64,000 bases of DNA from Frondihabitans peucedani. GTDB taxonomy: Bacteria > Actinomycetota > Actinomycetes > Actinomycetales > Microbacteriaceae. The notes below the pieces were generated by a model. The model saw only the letters and a list, made by a program, of their open reading frames with translations. It was not told the origin of the DNA and made no database searches. Positions within the stretch are counted from its first letter, which is position 1, and every line of letters begins with the position of its first letter. This document shows, piece by piece, positions 42,055 to 53,111 of the stretch. The stretch is from contig NZ_BAABAU010000001.1 of the NCBI RefSeq assembly GCF_039537585.1, positions 930,001 through 994,000 on the forward strand. Direction: 5' to 3'. Made by a program: the position numbers and the translations under genes.

Positions 42055-45000
42055 ATGCCCGGACGCTCCTCCATGCCGTCTTCCCCCGCCCACGAGAACG
42101 ACGCGTCGCCCGCAAGCGATCCGACCGCACCGGTCCGCAGCGGTCGCCGACGGGCAGCACGCCCGTCCGGTCTCACCAGGCGGCGCGGTCTCGTCGTCGG
42201 CTCGGCGGTCGGCATCGCCGCTCTCGCCGGTGTCGCGATCCCGCTGCAGTCCGCGCTCGGTGCGCCGGACACGACGGCACCGTCGGCCCCGAGCAGCCTG
42301 GCGGCCTCCTACTTCGGCGGCGTCGGCACGATCCTGACCTGGGGCAGGGTGTCGGCCTCCGACCTCGCCACCTACCGCGTCTACCGCTCGTCGTCGACGA
42401 CCGTCACGACGGCGTCGACCCTCGTCTCGACCACCACGAGCCTCAAGATCACCGACCCCGCGGCCAGCGGCGGCTCGTCCTTCTCGTACGCGGTCGCCGC
42501 CGTCGACAAGACCGGCAACGTCTCGAAGCTCTCGAGCGTCAAGACGATCGTCGCGAAGGACACCACGAAGCCCGCGTCGCCGTCGAGCGTCAAGGCGACC
42601 GTCTCGGCATCCGGTGTCTCGCTCGACTGGGCCGACAACGACGAGCCCGATCTCAAGGGCTACTCCGTCTCGCGCAGCACCTCGTCGAGCGGCACCTACA
42701 CGCTCCTCACCGGCACCCTGCTCCAGACGTCGCAGTTCACCGACACGCAGGCTCCGTCGGGCGCGAAGTCGTACTACCGGATCACCGCGACCGACCTCAC
42801 CGGCAACGCCTCCTCGGCGGCGAGCACCAGCGCCACCCGTCCTGCCGGCGCCCCCGTCGCCCCTGCCGCGCCCTCGGGCTTCACGGCGAAGCTCGGCTCG
42901 AACGGCGTGCCGACCCTCTCGTGGAGCGCGTCGAGCGGCGCCACCGCGTACGTCCTCTCGCGCGGTGCGTCCACCACCGGACCCTTCACCCGCATCAACG
43001 CCTCCTCGGCCACCGCCACGACCTTCACCGACGCCGCAGCCCCCGCCGGCGCGACGGTCTTCTACACGCTCACCGCGCAGAACACGGTCGGCGTCAGCGC
43101 CGCCGTGACCGCGAGCATCGCCGTCCCCGGCGACACCACCCCGCCGAAGACCCCGTCGAGCCCCAAGGTCGTCGTCCTCGCCACCGGCGGCGTCACCGTC
43201 TCGTGGAAGGCCAACACCGAGGCCGACCTCGCCGGCTACCTGGTGACCAAGCGGAACGGCGACGAGGTCTACGTCCCCTACCTGCCGACGGGCGCGCAGA
43301 AGGCCCTGGTCGCGACCACCTTCACCGACGCCACCGTCGTCGAGGGCGACACCGACTACTACCGCATCCGCGCCGTCGACACCTCCGGGAACGCGTCCAG
43401 CTACCTCGCGGTCACGGCGAACAACCCGAACGTCGCCCCCGGCGCACCCGCCTCGCTCAAGGTGACGCAGGATGCCGCGGCCGGCCTCGACCTCGCCTGG
43501 ACGGCCCCGAAGGACCTCGACCTCGCCGGGTACTCGGTGTCGCGGAGCACGACCTCGTCGGGCACCTACGTGCTCCTCAAGACGATCTCGACGGCCGACG
43601 CGGGCGCCTCGCCGCGCTTCGTCGACACCAGCGCCCCGAAAGGCGTCACGGTCTACTACCGCGTGACCGCGCAGGATGCCACGGGCAACGTCTCGAAGGC
43701 CAGCAGCACCGTCTCGGGCACCTCGCTCACGACCCCCGTCCCGCTCCCGCTCGTGCAGACGGTCCTGACCGTCGGCCCGCAGGGCACCTTCTCGACCATC
43801 ACCGCCGCCCTGGCGTCGATCCCCTCCTCGTCGCTCGCCAACTACCGCATCGACATCGCCCCCGGCACCTACGACGAGTCGTTCGAGATCGACCAGCCGA
43901 ACGTGACCCTGCACGGCACGGGCGCAGCTCCCGGCGACGTCGTCATCAGCTCGGCACGCGCCTCCGGCAGCTCCGACCCCGACGAGCCCGAGGCCACCCT
44001 CGGCACCGCAGGCAGCGCCGTCGTCTACGTCACCGGCTCGAACGTCACGCTCGACCACCTGACCGTCGCCAACACCTTCGACGAGGCGGCGAACCCGCAG
44101 ATCACCAGTGCCCAGGCCGTCGCGCTCCGCGTCGAGGGCGACCGCTTCACGGCCGACACGGTCCGCCTCCTCGGCAACCAGGACACCCTGCTCGCCGACA
44201 CCCCGAAGCCCACCACCCGCATCCGCCAGTACTACGTCGACAGCTACCTCGAGGGCGACGTCGACTACCTGTTCGGCGCCGGCACCGCGGTGTTCCAGCG
44301 CGACACCTTCAAGTCGCTCGACCGCGGCAAGAGCAACAACGGCTACCTCACCGCCGCCAGCACCGACAAGGGCAGCAAGTACGGCTTCCTGATCACCGAC
44401 AGCAAGGTCGTGAGCAACGCCGCGGCCGGCACGATCAACCTCGGTCGCCCGTGGCACCCGAGCGCCGACCCCGACGCCCTGGCCTCCGTCGTCATCATGA
44501 ACACCTGGCTGCCGAAGGCCGTCGACACGGCCGCGCCCTGGGACGACATGGCCTCGACCAACAGCGCCGGCGTCAAGGTGAACTTCACCTGGCAGAGCGC
44601 CCGCTTCGCCGAGTTCGGCAACAGCGGCCCCGGAGCCACCGTCAACGCCAACCGTCCGCAGCTCTCCGCGAAGGACGCAGCGAACGCGACGCCTGAGAAG
44701 TACCTCGCCGGCAAGGACGGCTGGGACCCGGTGACCGCGGCCTCGACCGCCGTCCCGACGACCCCGACGAGCCTCGTCGCGGCCCCGGACTCCCGCGTCG
44801 TGCACCTCACCTGGAGCGACGACACCTCGGCCGCCGTGACCTCGTGGAACGTCTTCCGAGCCGACGAGACCGGAGCGTTCTCGAAGATCGCCTCCGTCGA
44901 CACCCCGACCTTCAGCGACACCTCCGTCGACAACGGCGCCACCTACCGCTACTACGTCGCCGCGGTCTCGCGCACCGGCGTCTCGTCGCTGCCCTCCGCC

Positions 45001-48000
45001 GAGGTCACCGCCGTCGTCGCCGCCGCGCCCCTCGTCACCGACATCACCGTCGACCCGAAGGGGACCTCCGACGGATCGACCCGCTTCACCTCGCTCGGCG
45101 ACGCGCTGGCAGCAGCGCCCGCCGGGACCGCCACCGACCCGACCGTCATCTCGCTCGCGGCCGGCCGCTACGCCGAGTACGACACGATCTCGAAGCCGTA
45201 CACGATCGTCGTCGGCGCCACCGGCCACGCCTCCGACGTGGTCATCACGGGCAACCGCGCCGCGGGCACCCCGACGGGCACCACGACGGCCGGCGTCGCC
45301 GACACCTACGGCACCTCCGGCAGCGCCACGCTCGTGATCACGGGCAACAACGTGCAGCTCCGGAGCCTCACGGTCGAGAACGCCTACGTCGAGGGCACCT
45401 ACCCCAACGGCCAGGCCGTCGCGCTCCGCACCACCGGCGACCGGCTGACCTACGAGAACGTCCGCCTCCTCGGCAACCAGGACACCTGGTACGCCAACAG
45501 CCCCTCCACCACGCAGCCCGCCCGCTCGTACTTCCACGGCGGCTACGTCGAGGGCGACGTCGACTTCGTCTTCGGGCGCGGGACCGTCGTCATCGACGAC
45601 TCGACGCTCAAGGCGCTCGACCACGGCACCTCGCCGAACGGCGCCGTCACCGCGGCCAGCACCGACCTGTCGCAGAGGTTCGGCTTCCTGATCACGGGCA
45701 GCCGCATCATCGGCAGCGCCCCCGACGGGTCGCAGAACCTCGGGCGCCCCTGGCAGCCCGGCAAGGCGCAGGCCGACGGCACCTCGGTCGCCGACACGAA
45801 CGCCGTCGCCCAGGTCGTCGTGCGCGACACCTGGCTCGGACCGGTCGTGAGCTCCACCCAGACCTGGACCAACATGGTCAACAGCGGGATCACGACGACC
45901 TGGCAGAGCGCGCGCTTCGCCGAGTACGACAACTCGGGCCCCGGGGCCGGAGTCTCCGCCACGAGGCCCCAGCTGACCGACGCTCAGGCGCCGGGCTACA
46001 CGCAGGCGACCTACCTGGCCGGGACGGACGGCTGGAACCCCGTCGCCGATCCTGCTGCCGACGCCGCGCCCTCGACCGTCACCGGTCTCGTGGCGACGCC
46101 CGCCGAGAAGCAGGTCGGCCTCTCGTGGGACGACTCGGTCGAGGCCGACGTCACCGGCTACCGCGTCTACCGCGCGGCAGGATCCGACACGGTGTCCGCC
46201 GACACGGCCCACCTCGTCGCCGAGGTCGCCAAGCCGACCTTCCTCGACAAGGGCCTCGTGAACGGCACCGAGTACCACTACCTCGTCGTCGCGGTGACCC
46301 GCACCGGTCTCCCCTCCGACCCGGCGGCCGCCCAGGCGACCCCCGCCGTCACGCCGCTCGTCGCCGACCTCACGGTCGCCGCCGACGGATCCGGCGACTA
46401 CACGACGCTCCAGCAGGCCCTCACCGCGATCCCGGCCGGGACGTCGACGAAGCCGAAGGTCATCCTCGTGAAGCCCGGCACGTACAAGGGCGTGGCCACG
46501 TCGGCCAAGGCCAACGTCATCATCGCCGGTACCACAGGCGACGCCCGCGACGTCGTCCTGACCTTCGACAACGCCAACGGCACCGCCTCCTCCGCGGCCA
46601 CCTGCCCGACGGTCACCGCCGCGACCTGCGGCACGGCCGGCAGCGCGACCGTCACCCTCACCGGTGCCGGTGTGCAGGTGCGCGACCTGACGATCCGCAA
46701 CTCGTTCGACAGCGCCTCGCACCCCGAGATCGGCAACTTCAACACGCAGGCCGTGGCTCTCCGCGCGACCGGCGACCGGCAGGTCTTCTCGAACGTCCGC
46801 CTGCTCGGCGTCCAGGACACCCTGAACGCCGACGCCAACGGCAACATCTCGGCGGACGGCTCGGGCTACCCGCGCCAGTACTACGTGAACAGCTTCATCG
46901 AGGGCAACGTCGACTTCGTCTTCGGGCGGGCCACCGCGGTCTTCGACCGGACGACGTTCCACGCGACCGCTCACAACGGAGGCACGATCTTCGCGCCGAG
47001 CACGGCGAGCAAGGCGCACGGCTACCTGGTCGTCGACAGCAGGATCGCCAGCGACAACGACGGCTCCTTCGCCCTCGGTCGTCCGTGGCGATCCTGGAGC
47101 GACGGCGTCTACGCCGACATCTCCCGCGGCGAGACGACGATCAAGAACACCTGGATGTCCGCGGGCATCTCGACCTCGCAGCCCTGGGTCGACTTCGCCC
47201 CGAACGTCTGGACCGACGGCCGCGTCGCCGAGTACGGCACCACCGGCCCCGGCGCGACGATCACGCCGAACCGCCCGCAGCTGACGGCGGCCGCGGCCGC
47301 CCAGGCCACCCCGGCGGCGTACCTCGCCGGGACGGACGGCTGGAGCCCCCTCGTCGACGCCGCCACCGCCGACACCGCACCGACCGCTCCGGTCGGCCTC
47401 GCGGCCGGCGCGGGCAGCTCGCAGGCGGTCCTCACCTGGCAGGAGAACACGGAGGCCGACGTGGTCGGCTACCGGGTCTACCGCCAGGGCACCGTGATCG
47501 CGACGACGAGCACGGCCGGCTACACGGCCACCGGTCTCACGAACGGTCAGGCGTACGACTTCCAGGTCACGGCGATCGACGCCGCGGGCCACGAGTCGGC
47601 TGCCTCTGCCGCCGTCACCGTGACTCCGAGCCTCAGGATCGACGCCACCGTCCAGGCGGGCGGCACCTATCCGACCCTCCAGTCGGCGGTCGACGCCGCG
47701 ACGGGCAGCTCGCCCTGGGTGATCAAGGTCGCGCCGGGCACCTACACCGGCACCACGACGATCGCCCGGTCGAACGTCACGATCCTCGGCGGCGGCACCT
47801 CCTCGTCCGACGTGACCCTCACGAACCCGACCGCCACCGCGACCCTCAGCATCACCGGGTCGAACGTGACCGTGTCGAACCTCGCGGTCGAGAACACCTC
47901 CGGCGTCAGCAACGGGCCGGCCGTGTCGATGACGGGCGACAAGATCCTGTTCACCGGCACGTCGCTCACGGCGACCGACCGAACCGTCTGGGCCGATGTG

Positions 48001-50316
48001 CCCACCGCGGGTGCGACCAGCCGCCAGATGATCGAGTCCTCGACGATCCGGGGCGCGACGAACATCGTGCTCGGCCGGGCGACCCTCGTCATCCACTCCA
48101 CGACGATCACGCCCACCCGCACCTCGGGCACGGTCTTCATCCCGTCGACGACGGCCACCGGAGGCAACGGGTTCCTCGTGATCGGCTCCTCGATCACCCC
48201 GGCGGCCGGTGTCAGCGACGTCCGTCTCGGCGGTCCCTACGCGCAGGGAACGACGACATCGACCAACGCGCCGCAGACGGTCATCCGCGACTCGACCCTC
48301 GCTGCGGGCATCAAGTCGGCTCCCTGGCAGGACTTCAACGGGTATGCCTGGGTCAACGCGCGGTTCGCCGAGTACGGCAACACGGGTGCCGGCTCGACCG
48401 TCACTGCGTCGAGGCCGCAGCTCTCCCCCGCCGACTCCGTGAGCGTCACGGTCGCGAACTGGCTCGGGGCCGCCACCTGGTACCCGGCCGTCGCCGATCC
48501 TGCGACGCCCGCCGACGTCACGGCCCCCGCGCCCGTCTCGGGCCTGACCTCGTCGACCGGCGACCGGAGCGCCACGCTCACGTGGACCGCTCCCGCCGAC
48601 GCGGACCTCGCCGGCTACTCGGTGTACCGGGCGACCGGCTCCTCGGTCACGCCCTCGCAGGCCACCCTCGTCGGCTCGGTCGGCCTCGTGTCGACCTTCA
48701 CCGACACCGGCCTCGCGAACGGCACCGCCTACACCTACGCCGTCGTGGCGCAGGATGCGTCGGGCAACCGGGCGACACCGGTCACCGTGGGCGCCGCTCC
48801 CGCCGACACCGCTCCCCCGGCCGTCCCGAAGGGCCTGGCCGGCGCGGCCGCCGACACCAAGGCGATCCTGTCGTGGACGGCGGACACCGACTCCGACCTC
48901 GCCGGCTACGCGGTGTACCGCGACGGCGTCAGGATCTCGTCCGGTCTCCTGACCGCGACGACGCTCACCGACACCGGCCTCGCGAACGGCACCGACTACT
49001 CGTACCGGGTGACGGCCGTCGACACGGCGGGCAACGAGTCGGCGCAGTCGGCTCCGGTCGTGGTGACGCCGGCACCCGGCGACAACGTCGCCCCCGCCGT
49101 GCCGTCGAAGGTCACGACGACGCTCGGCCGCGGCTCCGTCACGGTCGGCTGGGCCGCCGACACCGACTCGGACCTCGCGGGCTACGACGTCTACCGCACG
49201 ACGTCGAGCCTCGGGGCCTCCAGCCTCGTCGGCTCGGTCGGCGCCGGTGCGACCTCGTACACCGACCCGTCGGTGCTGATCGGCACGACGTACTCGTACT
49301 CGGTCGTCGCGAAGGACGGCTCCGGCAACGCCTCGGCAGCCTCGGCGACCGCGCAGGCCACGCCGATCAAGGTCGACTACGTCGTCGCGGCCGACGGATC
49401 GGGCGACGCCACGACCCTCCAGGCCGTCCTCGGTCAGGTCGACGCGAACGGCGCGCTCGTCGCAGCGAGCCCCGGACTCCTGGCGAACAACGCCGACTAC
49501 GCGAGCCAGGGCTACCGCACGATCCTCGTCGAGCCGGGCACCTACACCGGCCCGGTAGTCAGCGGAAACCGCTACGGGGTCAACATCGTCGGCGCGACCG
49601 GCAACCCCTCCGACGTGGTCATCACCGCGCCGGGCGGCACGGTCGCCGCGATGACCGTGTCGGGCAACCAGTGGACCTTCCGGGCCCTGACCCTGAAGAG
49701 CGTCGCCGCGACCGCGGGCGCGCAGGCCACGGCGATCCAGATCAAGTCGGGCGACAGGCAGATACTCGACAACGTCCGGCTCCTCGGCGACAAGCAGACG
49801 ATCCTCGCCTCCACGGCGAACTCGACGACGTTCAGCCGGATCTACATCACCGGCTCGTACATCGAGGGCGGCGCCGACCTCCTGCTCGGCCGCGCTGTCA
49901 CCGTCGTCGATCGGAGCACGATCCACGTGCTCGATCGACCCGGAGCCTCGCTGACCGACTCGTCGGTCGCGAGCGCCTCGCCGTTCGGATTCCTCGTCAC
50001 CGACAGCAGGATCGTCACGGACGGAGCCGCGAACACCATCTCGCTCGGTCGCCCGTACTCGACCCAGGGCCAGGCGCAGGTCGTCGTCCGCAACACCGAC
50101 CTCGGCGCCGGAATCATCCAGAACAAGACCTGGAACGACTGGGACGCCGTGACGACCTGGACCGCAGGGCGCTTCTCGGAGTACCAGAACACCGGCCCGG
50201 GTGCCGCGATCGTCATGCCGTCGCTCCGCCCCCAGCTGTCGGACGCTCAGGCGCGGGGCTTCACGGCTCAGACGTACCTCGCGGGCACCGACTCCTGGAA
50301 CCCGACCGGCCGATGA
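42055..50316 (+). CDS. Giant secreted protein with five pectin methylesterase and eleven FN3 modules
   Basis: The 2,753-residue protein begins with a long basic region (TRRRGLVVG, Tat-like) and a hydrophobic export segment near residues 45-65. Five FN3-like modules (about 70-560) precede PME1 (570-895). Then follow FN3, PME2 (993-1325), FN3, PME3 (1440-1765), FN3, PME4 (1863-2145), three FN3 and PME5 (2441-2753). Catalytic Asp, Asp, Arg are complete in PME1 (710, 737, 798), PME2 (1143, 1170, 1231) and PME3 (1588, 1620, 1676). PME4 has Arg1976, Asn2003, Gly2060 instead. PME5 has Gln2581 but keeps Asp2608 and Arg2666. PME removes methyl esters from homogalacturonan, preparing pectin for lyases. 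Its stop overlaps the start of the anchored protein gene. Confidence 0.93.
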   Translation: MPGRSSMPSSPAHENDASPASDPTAPVRSGRRRAARPSGLTRRRGLVVGSAVGIAALAGVAIPLQSALGAPDTTAPSAPSSLAASYFGGVGTILTWGRVSASDLATYRVYRSSSTTVTTASTLVSTTTSLKITDPAASGGSSFSYAVAAVDKTGNVSKLSSVKTIVAKDTTKPASPSSVKATVSASGVSLDWADNDEPDLKGYSVSRSTSSSGTYTLLTGTLLQTSQFTDTQAPSGAKSYYRITATDLTGNASSAASTSATRPAGAPVAPAAPSGFTAKLGSNGVPTLSWSASSGATAYVLSRGASTTGPFTRINASSATATTFTDAAAPAGATVFYTLTAQNTVGVSAAVTASIAVPGDTTPPKTPSSPKVVVLATGGVTVSWKANTEADLAGYLVTKRNGDEVYVPYLPTGAQKALVATTFTDATVVEGDTDYYRIRAVDTSGNASSYLAVTANNPNVAPGAPASLKVTQDAAAGLDLAWTAPKDLDLAGYSVSRSTTSSGTYVLLKTISTADAGASPRFVDTSAPKGVTVYYRVTAQDATGNVSKASSTVSGTSLTTPVPLPLVQTVLTVGPQGTFSTITAALASIPSSSLANYRIDIAPGTYDESFEIDQPNVTLHGTGAAPGDVVISSARASGSSDPDEPEATLGTAGSAVVYVTGSNVTLDHLTVANTFDEAANPQITSAQAVALRVEGDRFTADTVRLLGNQDTLLADTPKPTTRIRQYYVDSYLEGDVDYLFGAGTAVFQRDTFKSLDRGKSNNGYLTAASTDKGSKYGFLITDSKVVSNAAAGTINLGRPWHPSADPDALASVVIMNTWLPKAVDTAAPWDDMASTNSAGVKVNFTWQSARFAEFGNSGPGATVNANRPQLSAKDAANATPEKYLAGKDGWDPVTAASTAVPTTPTSLVAAPDSRVVHLTWSDDTSAAVTSWNVFRADETGAFSKIASVDTPTFSDTSVDNGATYRYYVAAVSRTGVSSLPSAEVTAVVAAAPLVTDITVDPKGTSDGSTRFTSLGDALAAAPAGTATDPTVISLAAGRYAEYDTISKPYTIVVGATGHASDVVITGNRAAGTPTGTTTAGVADTYGTSGSATLVITGNNVQLRSLTVENAYVEGTYPNGQAVALRTTGDRLTYENVRLLGNQDTWYANSPSTTQPARSYFHGGYVEGDVDFVFGRGTVVIDDSTLKALDHGTSPNGAVTAASTDLSQRFGFLITGSRIIGSAPDGSQNLGRPWQPGKAQADGTSVADTNAVAQVVVRDTWLGPVVSSTQTWTNMVNSGITTTWQSARFAEYDNSGPGAGVSATRPQLTDAQAPGYTQATYLAGTDGWNPVADPAADAAPSTVTGLVATPAEKQVGLSWDDSVEADVTGYRVYRAAGSDTVSADTAHLVAEVAKPTFLDKGLVNGTEYHYLVVAVTRTGLPSDPAAAQATPAVTPLVADLTVAADGSGDYTTLQQALTAIPAGTSTKPKVILVKPGTYKGVATSAKANVIIAGTTGDARDVVLTFDNANGTASSAATCPTVTAATCGTAGSATVTLTGAGVQVRDLTIRNSFDSASHPEIGNFNTQAVALRATGDRQVFSNVRLLGVQDTLNADANGNISADGSGYPRQYYVNSFIEGNVDFVFGRATAVFDRTTFHATAHNGGTIFAPSTASKAHGYLVVDSRIASDNDGSFALGRPWRSWSDGVYADISRGETTIKNTWMSAGISTSQPWVDFAPNVWTDGRVAEYGTTGPGATITPNRPQLTAAAAAQATPAAYLAGTDGWSPLVDAATADTAPTAPVGLAAGAGSSQAVLTWQENTEADVVGYRVYRQGTVIATTSTAGYTATGLTNGQAYDFQVTAIDAAGHESAASAAVTVTPSLRIDATVQAGGTYPTLQSAVDAATGSSPWVIKVAPGTYTGTTTIARSNVTILGGGTSSSDVTLTNPTATATLSITGSNVTVSNLAVENTSGVSNGPAVSMTGDKILFTGTSLTATDRTVWADVPTAGATSRQMIESSTIRGATNIVLGRATLVIHSTTITPTRTSGTVFIPSTTATGGNGFLVIGSSITPAAGVSDVRLGGPYAQGTTTSTNAPQTVIRDSTLAAGIKSAPWQDFNGYAWVNARFAEYGNTGAGSTVTASRPQLSPADSVSVTVANWLGAATWYPAVADPATPADVTAPAPVSGLTSSTGDRSATLTWTAPADADLAGYSVYRATGSSVTPSQATLVGSVGLVSTFTDTGLANGTAYTYAVVAQDASGNRATPVTVGAAPADTAPPAVPKGLAGAAADTKAILSWTADTDSDLAGYAVYRDGVRISSGLLTATTLTDTGLANGTDYSYRVTAVDTAGNESAQSAPVVVTPAPGDNVAPAVPSKVTTTLGRGSVTVGWAADTDSDLAGYDVYRTTSSLGASSLVGSVGAGATSYTDPSVLIGTTYSYSVVAKDGSGNASAASATAQATPIKVDYVVAADGSGDATTLQAVLGQVDANGALVAASPGLLANNADYASQGYRTILVEPGTYTGPVVSGNRYGVNIVGATGNPSDVVITAPGGTVAAMTVSGNQWTFRALTLKSVAATAGAQATAIQIKSGDRQILDNVRLLGDKQTILASTANSTTFSRIYITGSYIEGGADLLLGRAVTVVDRSTIHVLDRPGASLTDSSVASASPFGFLVTDSRIVTDGAANTISLGRPYSTQGQAQVVVRNTDLGAGIIQNKTWNDWDAVTTWTAGRFSEYQNTGPGAAIVMPSLRPQLSDAQARGFTAQTYLAGTDSWNPTGR
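48698..48994 (+). repeat. Recent FN3 module duplication within the pectinesterase gene
   Basis: Thirty consecutive bases at 48698-48727 recur exactly at 48965-48994, an offset of 267 bases or 89 codons, equal to one FN3 module. The neighbouring A-D-L-A-G-Y segments are also nearly the same at DNA level. This marks a recent tandem duplication of the linker modules between PME4 and PME5. Confidence 0.8.
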
Positions 50317-51779
50317 GAGTGACGAAGACGCTCCTCCGGCTCGCCACGGCGACGATCACCGTCGTCGTGGCGTCCGGACTGGCTCTGACCACCGCCTCCG
50401 CGGCGAAGGCCGAGGTCGTCTCCGGCCCCACGCCCGGAGTCTCGTCCTCCTGCTCGACCCTCACGGTGAAGCCGAAGGGCTTCGTCGACAAGGGCGAGGT
50501 CAGGGTCGTCGTCGACGGCGAGGTCCAGACCGACGGCTCCGCGCAGCGCGATTCGACCGGCGACGACTGGCGCGTCTTCAAGGGCAGCTTCCCGGGCGTC
50601 TACGACTTCGACCCGCGGGTGACGCACCGCTACTCCGTCGAGGTCAACTCGTGGGGCGGCGACTCCGACGGCCGGAGCTTCACGCCGGGCCGCGGGTCCG
50701 ACCTCAGCGTCACAGGAACGACGACGCCGTGCTCGCCGGTCGCCCTGCGGGTGACGCCGACGAACTGCACCTCGCCGAGCCGGGTCGACAAGCAGGGCCT
50801 CGACCTGACCGTGGGTGCCCTCCGTCGCAGCACCACCTATCTGGTGGAGGTGTCCTCGGGCGGGACGGTCGTCAAGCACTTCCAGTTCCGGACGCAGCCC
50901 GAGATCAGCAAGCACTTCTCCGGGCTGACCGCCGGGCGCGACTACGACGTCCGCGTCACCGATCAGTCGGACGACTCCCTCTCGACGACCCGGCAGGTGG
51001 CCATCCCAGGATGCGCGGCGAGAGTCGGGCTCCGGGCCGCCGTCTCCGAGTGCGCCGCCGACGGGTCCACGCGGACTGTCACGGCCGACATCGACTCCCT
51101 GGTCGAGGGCCGCGGATACGACCTCGCCCTCACGTCCGAGACGGCATCGGCTCTGCCGGTCGTGTCGTTCGTCGGAGACGGAGCCAGCCACTCGGTGGCC
51201 TTCTCGGGGGTCTCCCCCGGGTCGTACCGCCTCAGCGTCAGTGACGATGCCGCCCCCAGGACCACGAGGACCGGCCCGATCGTCGTTGCGTCCTGCTCGG
51301 CGGCACCCGGCTCGTCGGTGCCTCCCGTCTCGTCCGGGCCTCCCGGCACGTCCGCGCCGGCCCCGGGCGCGACCGCGCCGGTCACCGGCCCGGGGTCCGG
51401 ATCGTCCGGCGGCGGCGCCGGCGGCTCGGCTGGCGGCAGCGCCGGCGGCTCGTCTGGCGGCGCGACCGCAGGGTCGACGGCGTCGCACGACCGGTCGCCC
51501 GGCCTCGGGGCGTCCTGGGCCTCGCATCCTGCTCAGGAGCGCGCCTCCGTCGTCGCGGTCACCGCCGACGGGTCCCCGGTCGCGGTCGCTCGTCCGGGGC
51601 ACAGGAGCGCGCCCCGTCCGGGATCCCCCGCCGCGGTCGCCGCGCCGTCTCGGTCGGCCCCGTCCCCGCTCGTGGCCGCACTCCTCTGGACCGGAGGCGG
51701 CCTGGCCGCGGTCGGTGCCGGCGGAGGGGCCCTGCTGCTCCGCCGCCGCGTGCTCGCGCGACCCGGGCGCCTCCTGTAG
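50313..51779 (+). CDS. Wall-spanning, membrane-anchored protein coupled to the pectinesterase gene
   Basis: The 488-residue protein has a Sec signal (TLLRLATATITVVVASGLAL, cleavage near AAKA). Three beta-rich modules of about 90 residues, each with cysteines (SSCSTLTVKP, PTNCTSP, VSECAADG), follow. Next is a long Pro/Ser/Gly linker of about 120 residues including Gly-Gly-Ser repeats. The protein ends with a membrane helix (LVAALLWTGGGLAAVGAGG region) and a basic LLLRRRVLARPGRLL end. There is no LPXTG, so anchoring is by the membrane, with the linker crossing the wall. Its ATG overlaps the pectinesterase stop (ATGA). That coupling suggests it holds or displays the giant enzyme, which has no anchor of its own. 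The family is unknown. Confidence 0.8.
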   Translation: MRVTKTLLRLATATITVVVASGLALTTASAAKAEVVSGPTPGVSSSCSTLTVKPKGFVDKGEVRVVVDGEVQTDGSAQRDSTGDDWRVFKGSFPGVYDFDPRVTHRYSVEVNSWGGDSDGRSFTPGRGSDLSVTGTTTPCSPVALRVTPTNCTSPSRVDKQGLDLTVGALRRSTTYLVEVSSGGTVVKHFQFRTQPEISKHFSGLTAGRDYDVRVTDQSDDSLSTTRQVAIPGCAARVGLRAAVSECAADGSTRTVTADIDSLVEGRGYDLALTSETASALPVVSFVGDGASHSVAFSGVSPGSYRLSVSDDAAPRTTRTGPIVVASCSAAPGSSVPPVSSGPPGTSAPAPGATAPVTGPGSGSSGGGAGGSAGGSAGGSSGGATAGSTASHDRSPGLGASWASHPAQERASVVAVTADGSPVAVARPGHRSAPRPGSPAAVAAPSRSAPSPLVAALLWTGGGLAAVGAGGGALLLRRRVLARPGRLL

Positions 51780-51985
51780 GGGCTCCTCTCCACGGGTGCT
51801 CGCGACACGCAGTCCGGCTCGGGTCAAGGGTCGTTCTGCGTGACCTCCGCCGGAATGCGTGTCTCCGCGAGGCCGGGATCCTGCCACCCCAGGGGGTCTC
51901 GCCAGTGCCTCCCTCCTCCGAGGCGACGCGAGCATGATCGAGGAGGCCGGCCGCACGGCCTGCCACGTTCGAGAAAGGACACCCC

Positions 51986-52972
<987 letters not shown>

Positions 52973-53013
52973 TCCTTCTGTCGGTCGTGCGCTGCAGTGG
53001 GCGGGTGCTCGCA

Positions 53014-53047
53014 GCAGTGGGCGGGTCTCCGGAGGCCCGCCCGCTGC
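53014..53047. terminator. Strong hairpin after the aldo/keto reductase gene
   Basis: Arms 53014-53025 (GCAGTGGGCGGG) and 53036-53047 pair over 12 bases with a single G-U, and the loop CTCCGGAG is itself self-complementary. The left arm is repeated at 52994-53005, so alternative pairings exist. A second stem (GGCGCCCGC, eight bases, GCGGGCGCC at 53052-53077) follows directly. The double hairpin without a T tract fits an actinobacterial terminator. Confidence 0.65.
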
Positions 53048-53111
53048 GATAGGCGCCCGCCCACGCGAGCGGGCGCCCTCAGCGACGCTCACTGATCGGT
53101 AGGCTGCACTC

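Noticed and set aside
41914-49926. A 2,670-codon open frame antisense to the pectinesterase gene
   Set aside because: It is Arg/Gly/Val/Asp-rich with no domain, arises from GC-rich third positions of the sense gene and carries no start signal.
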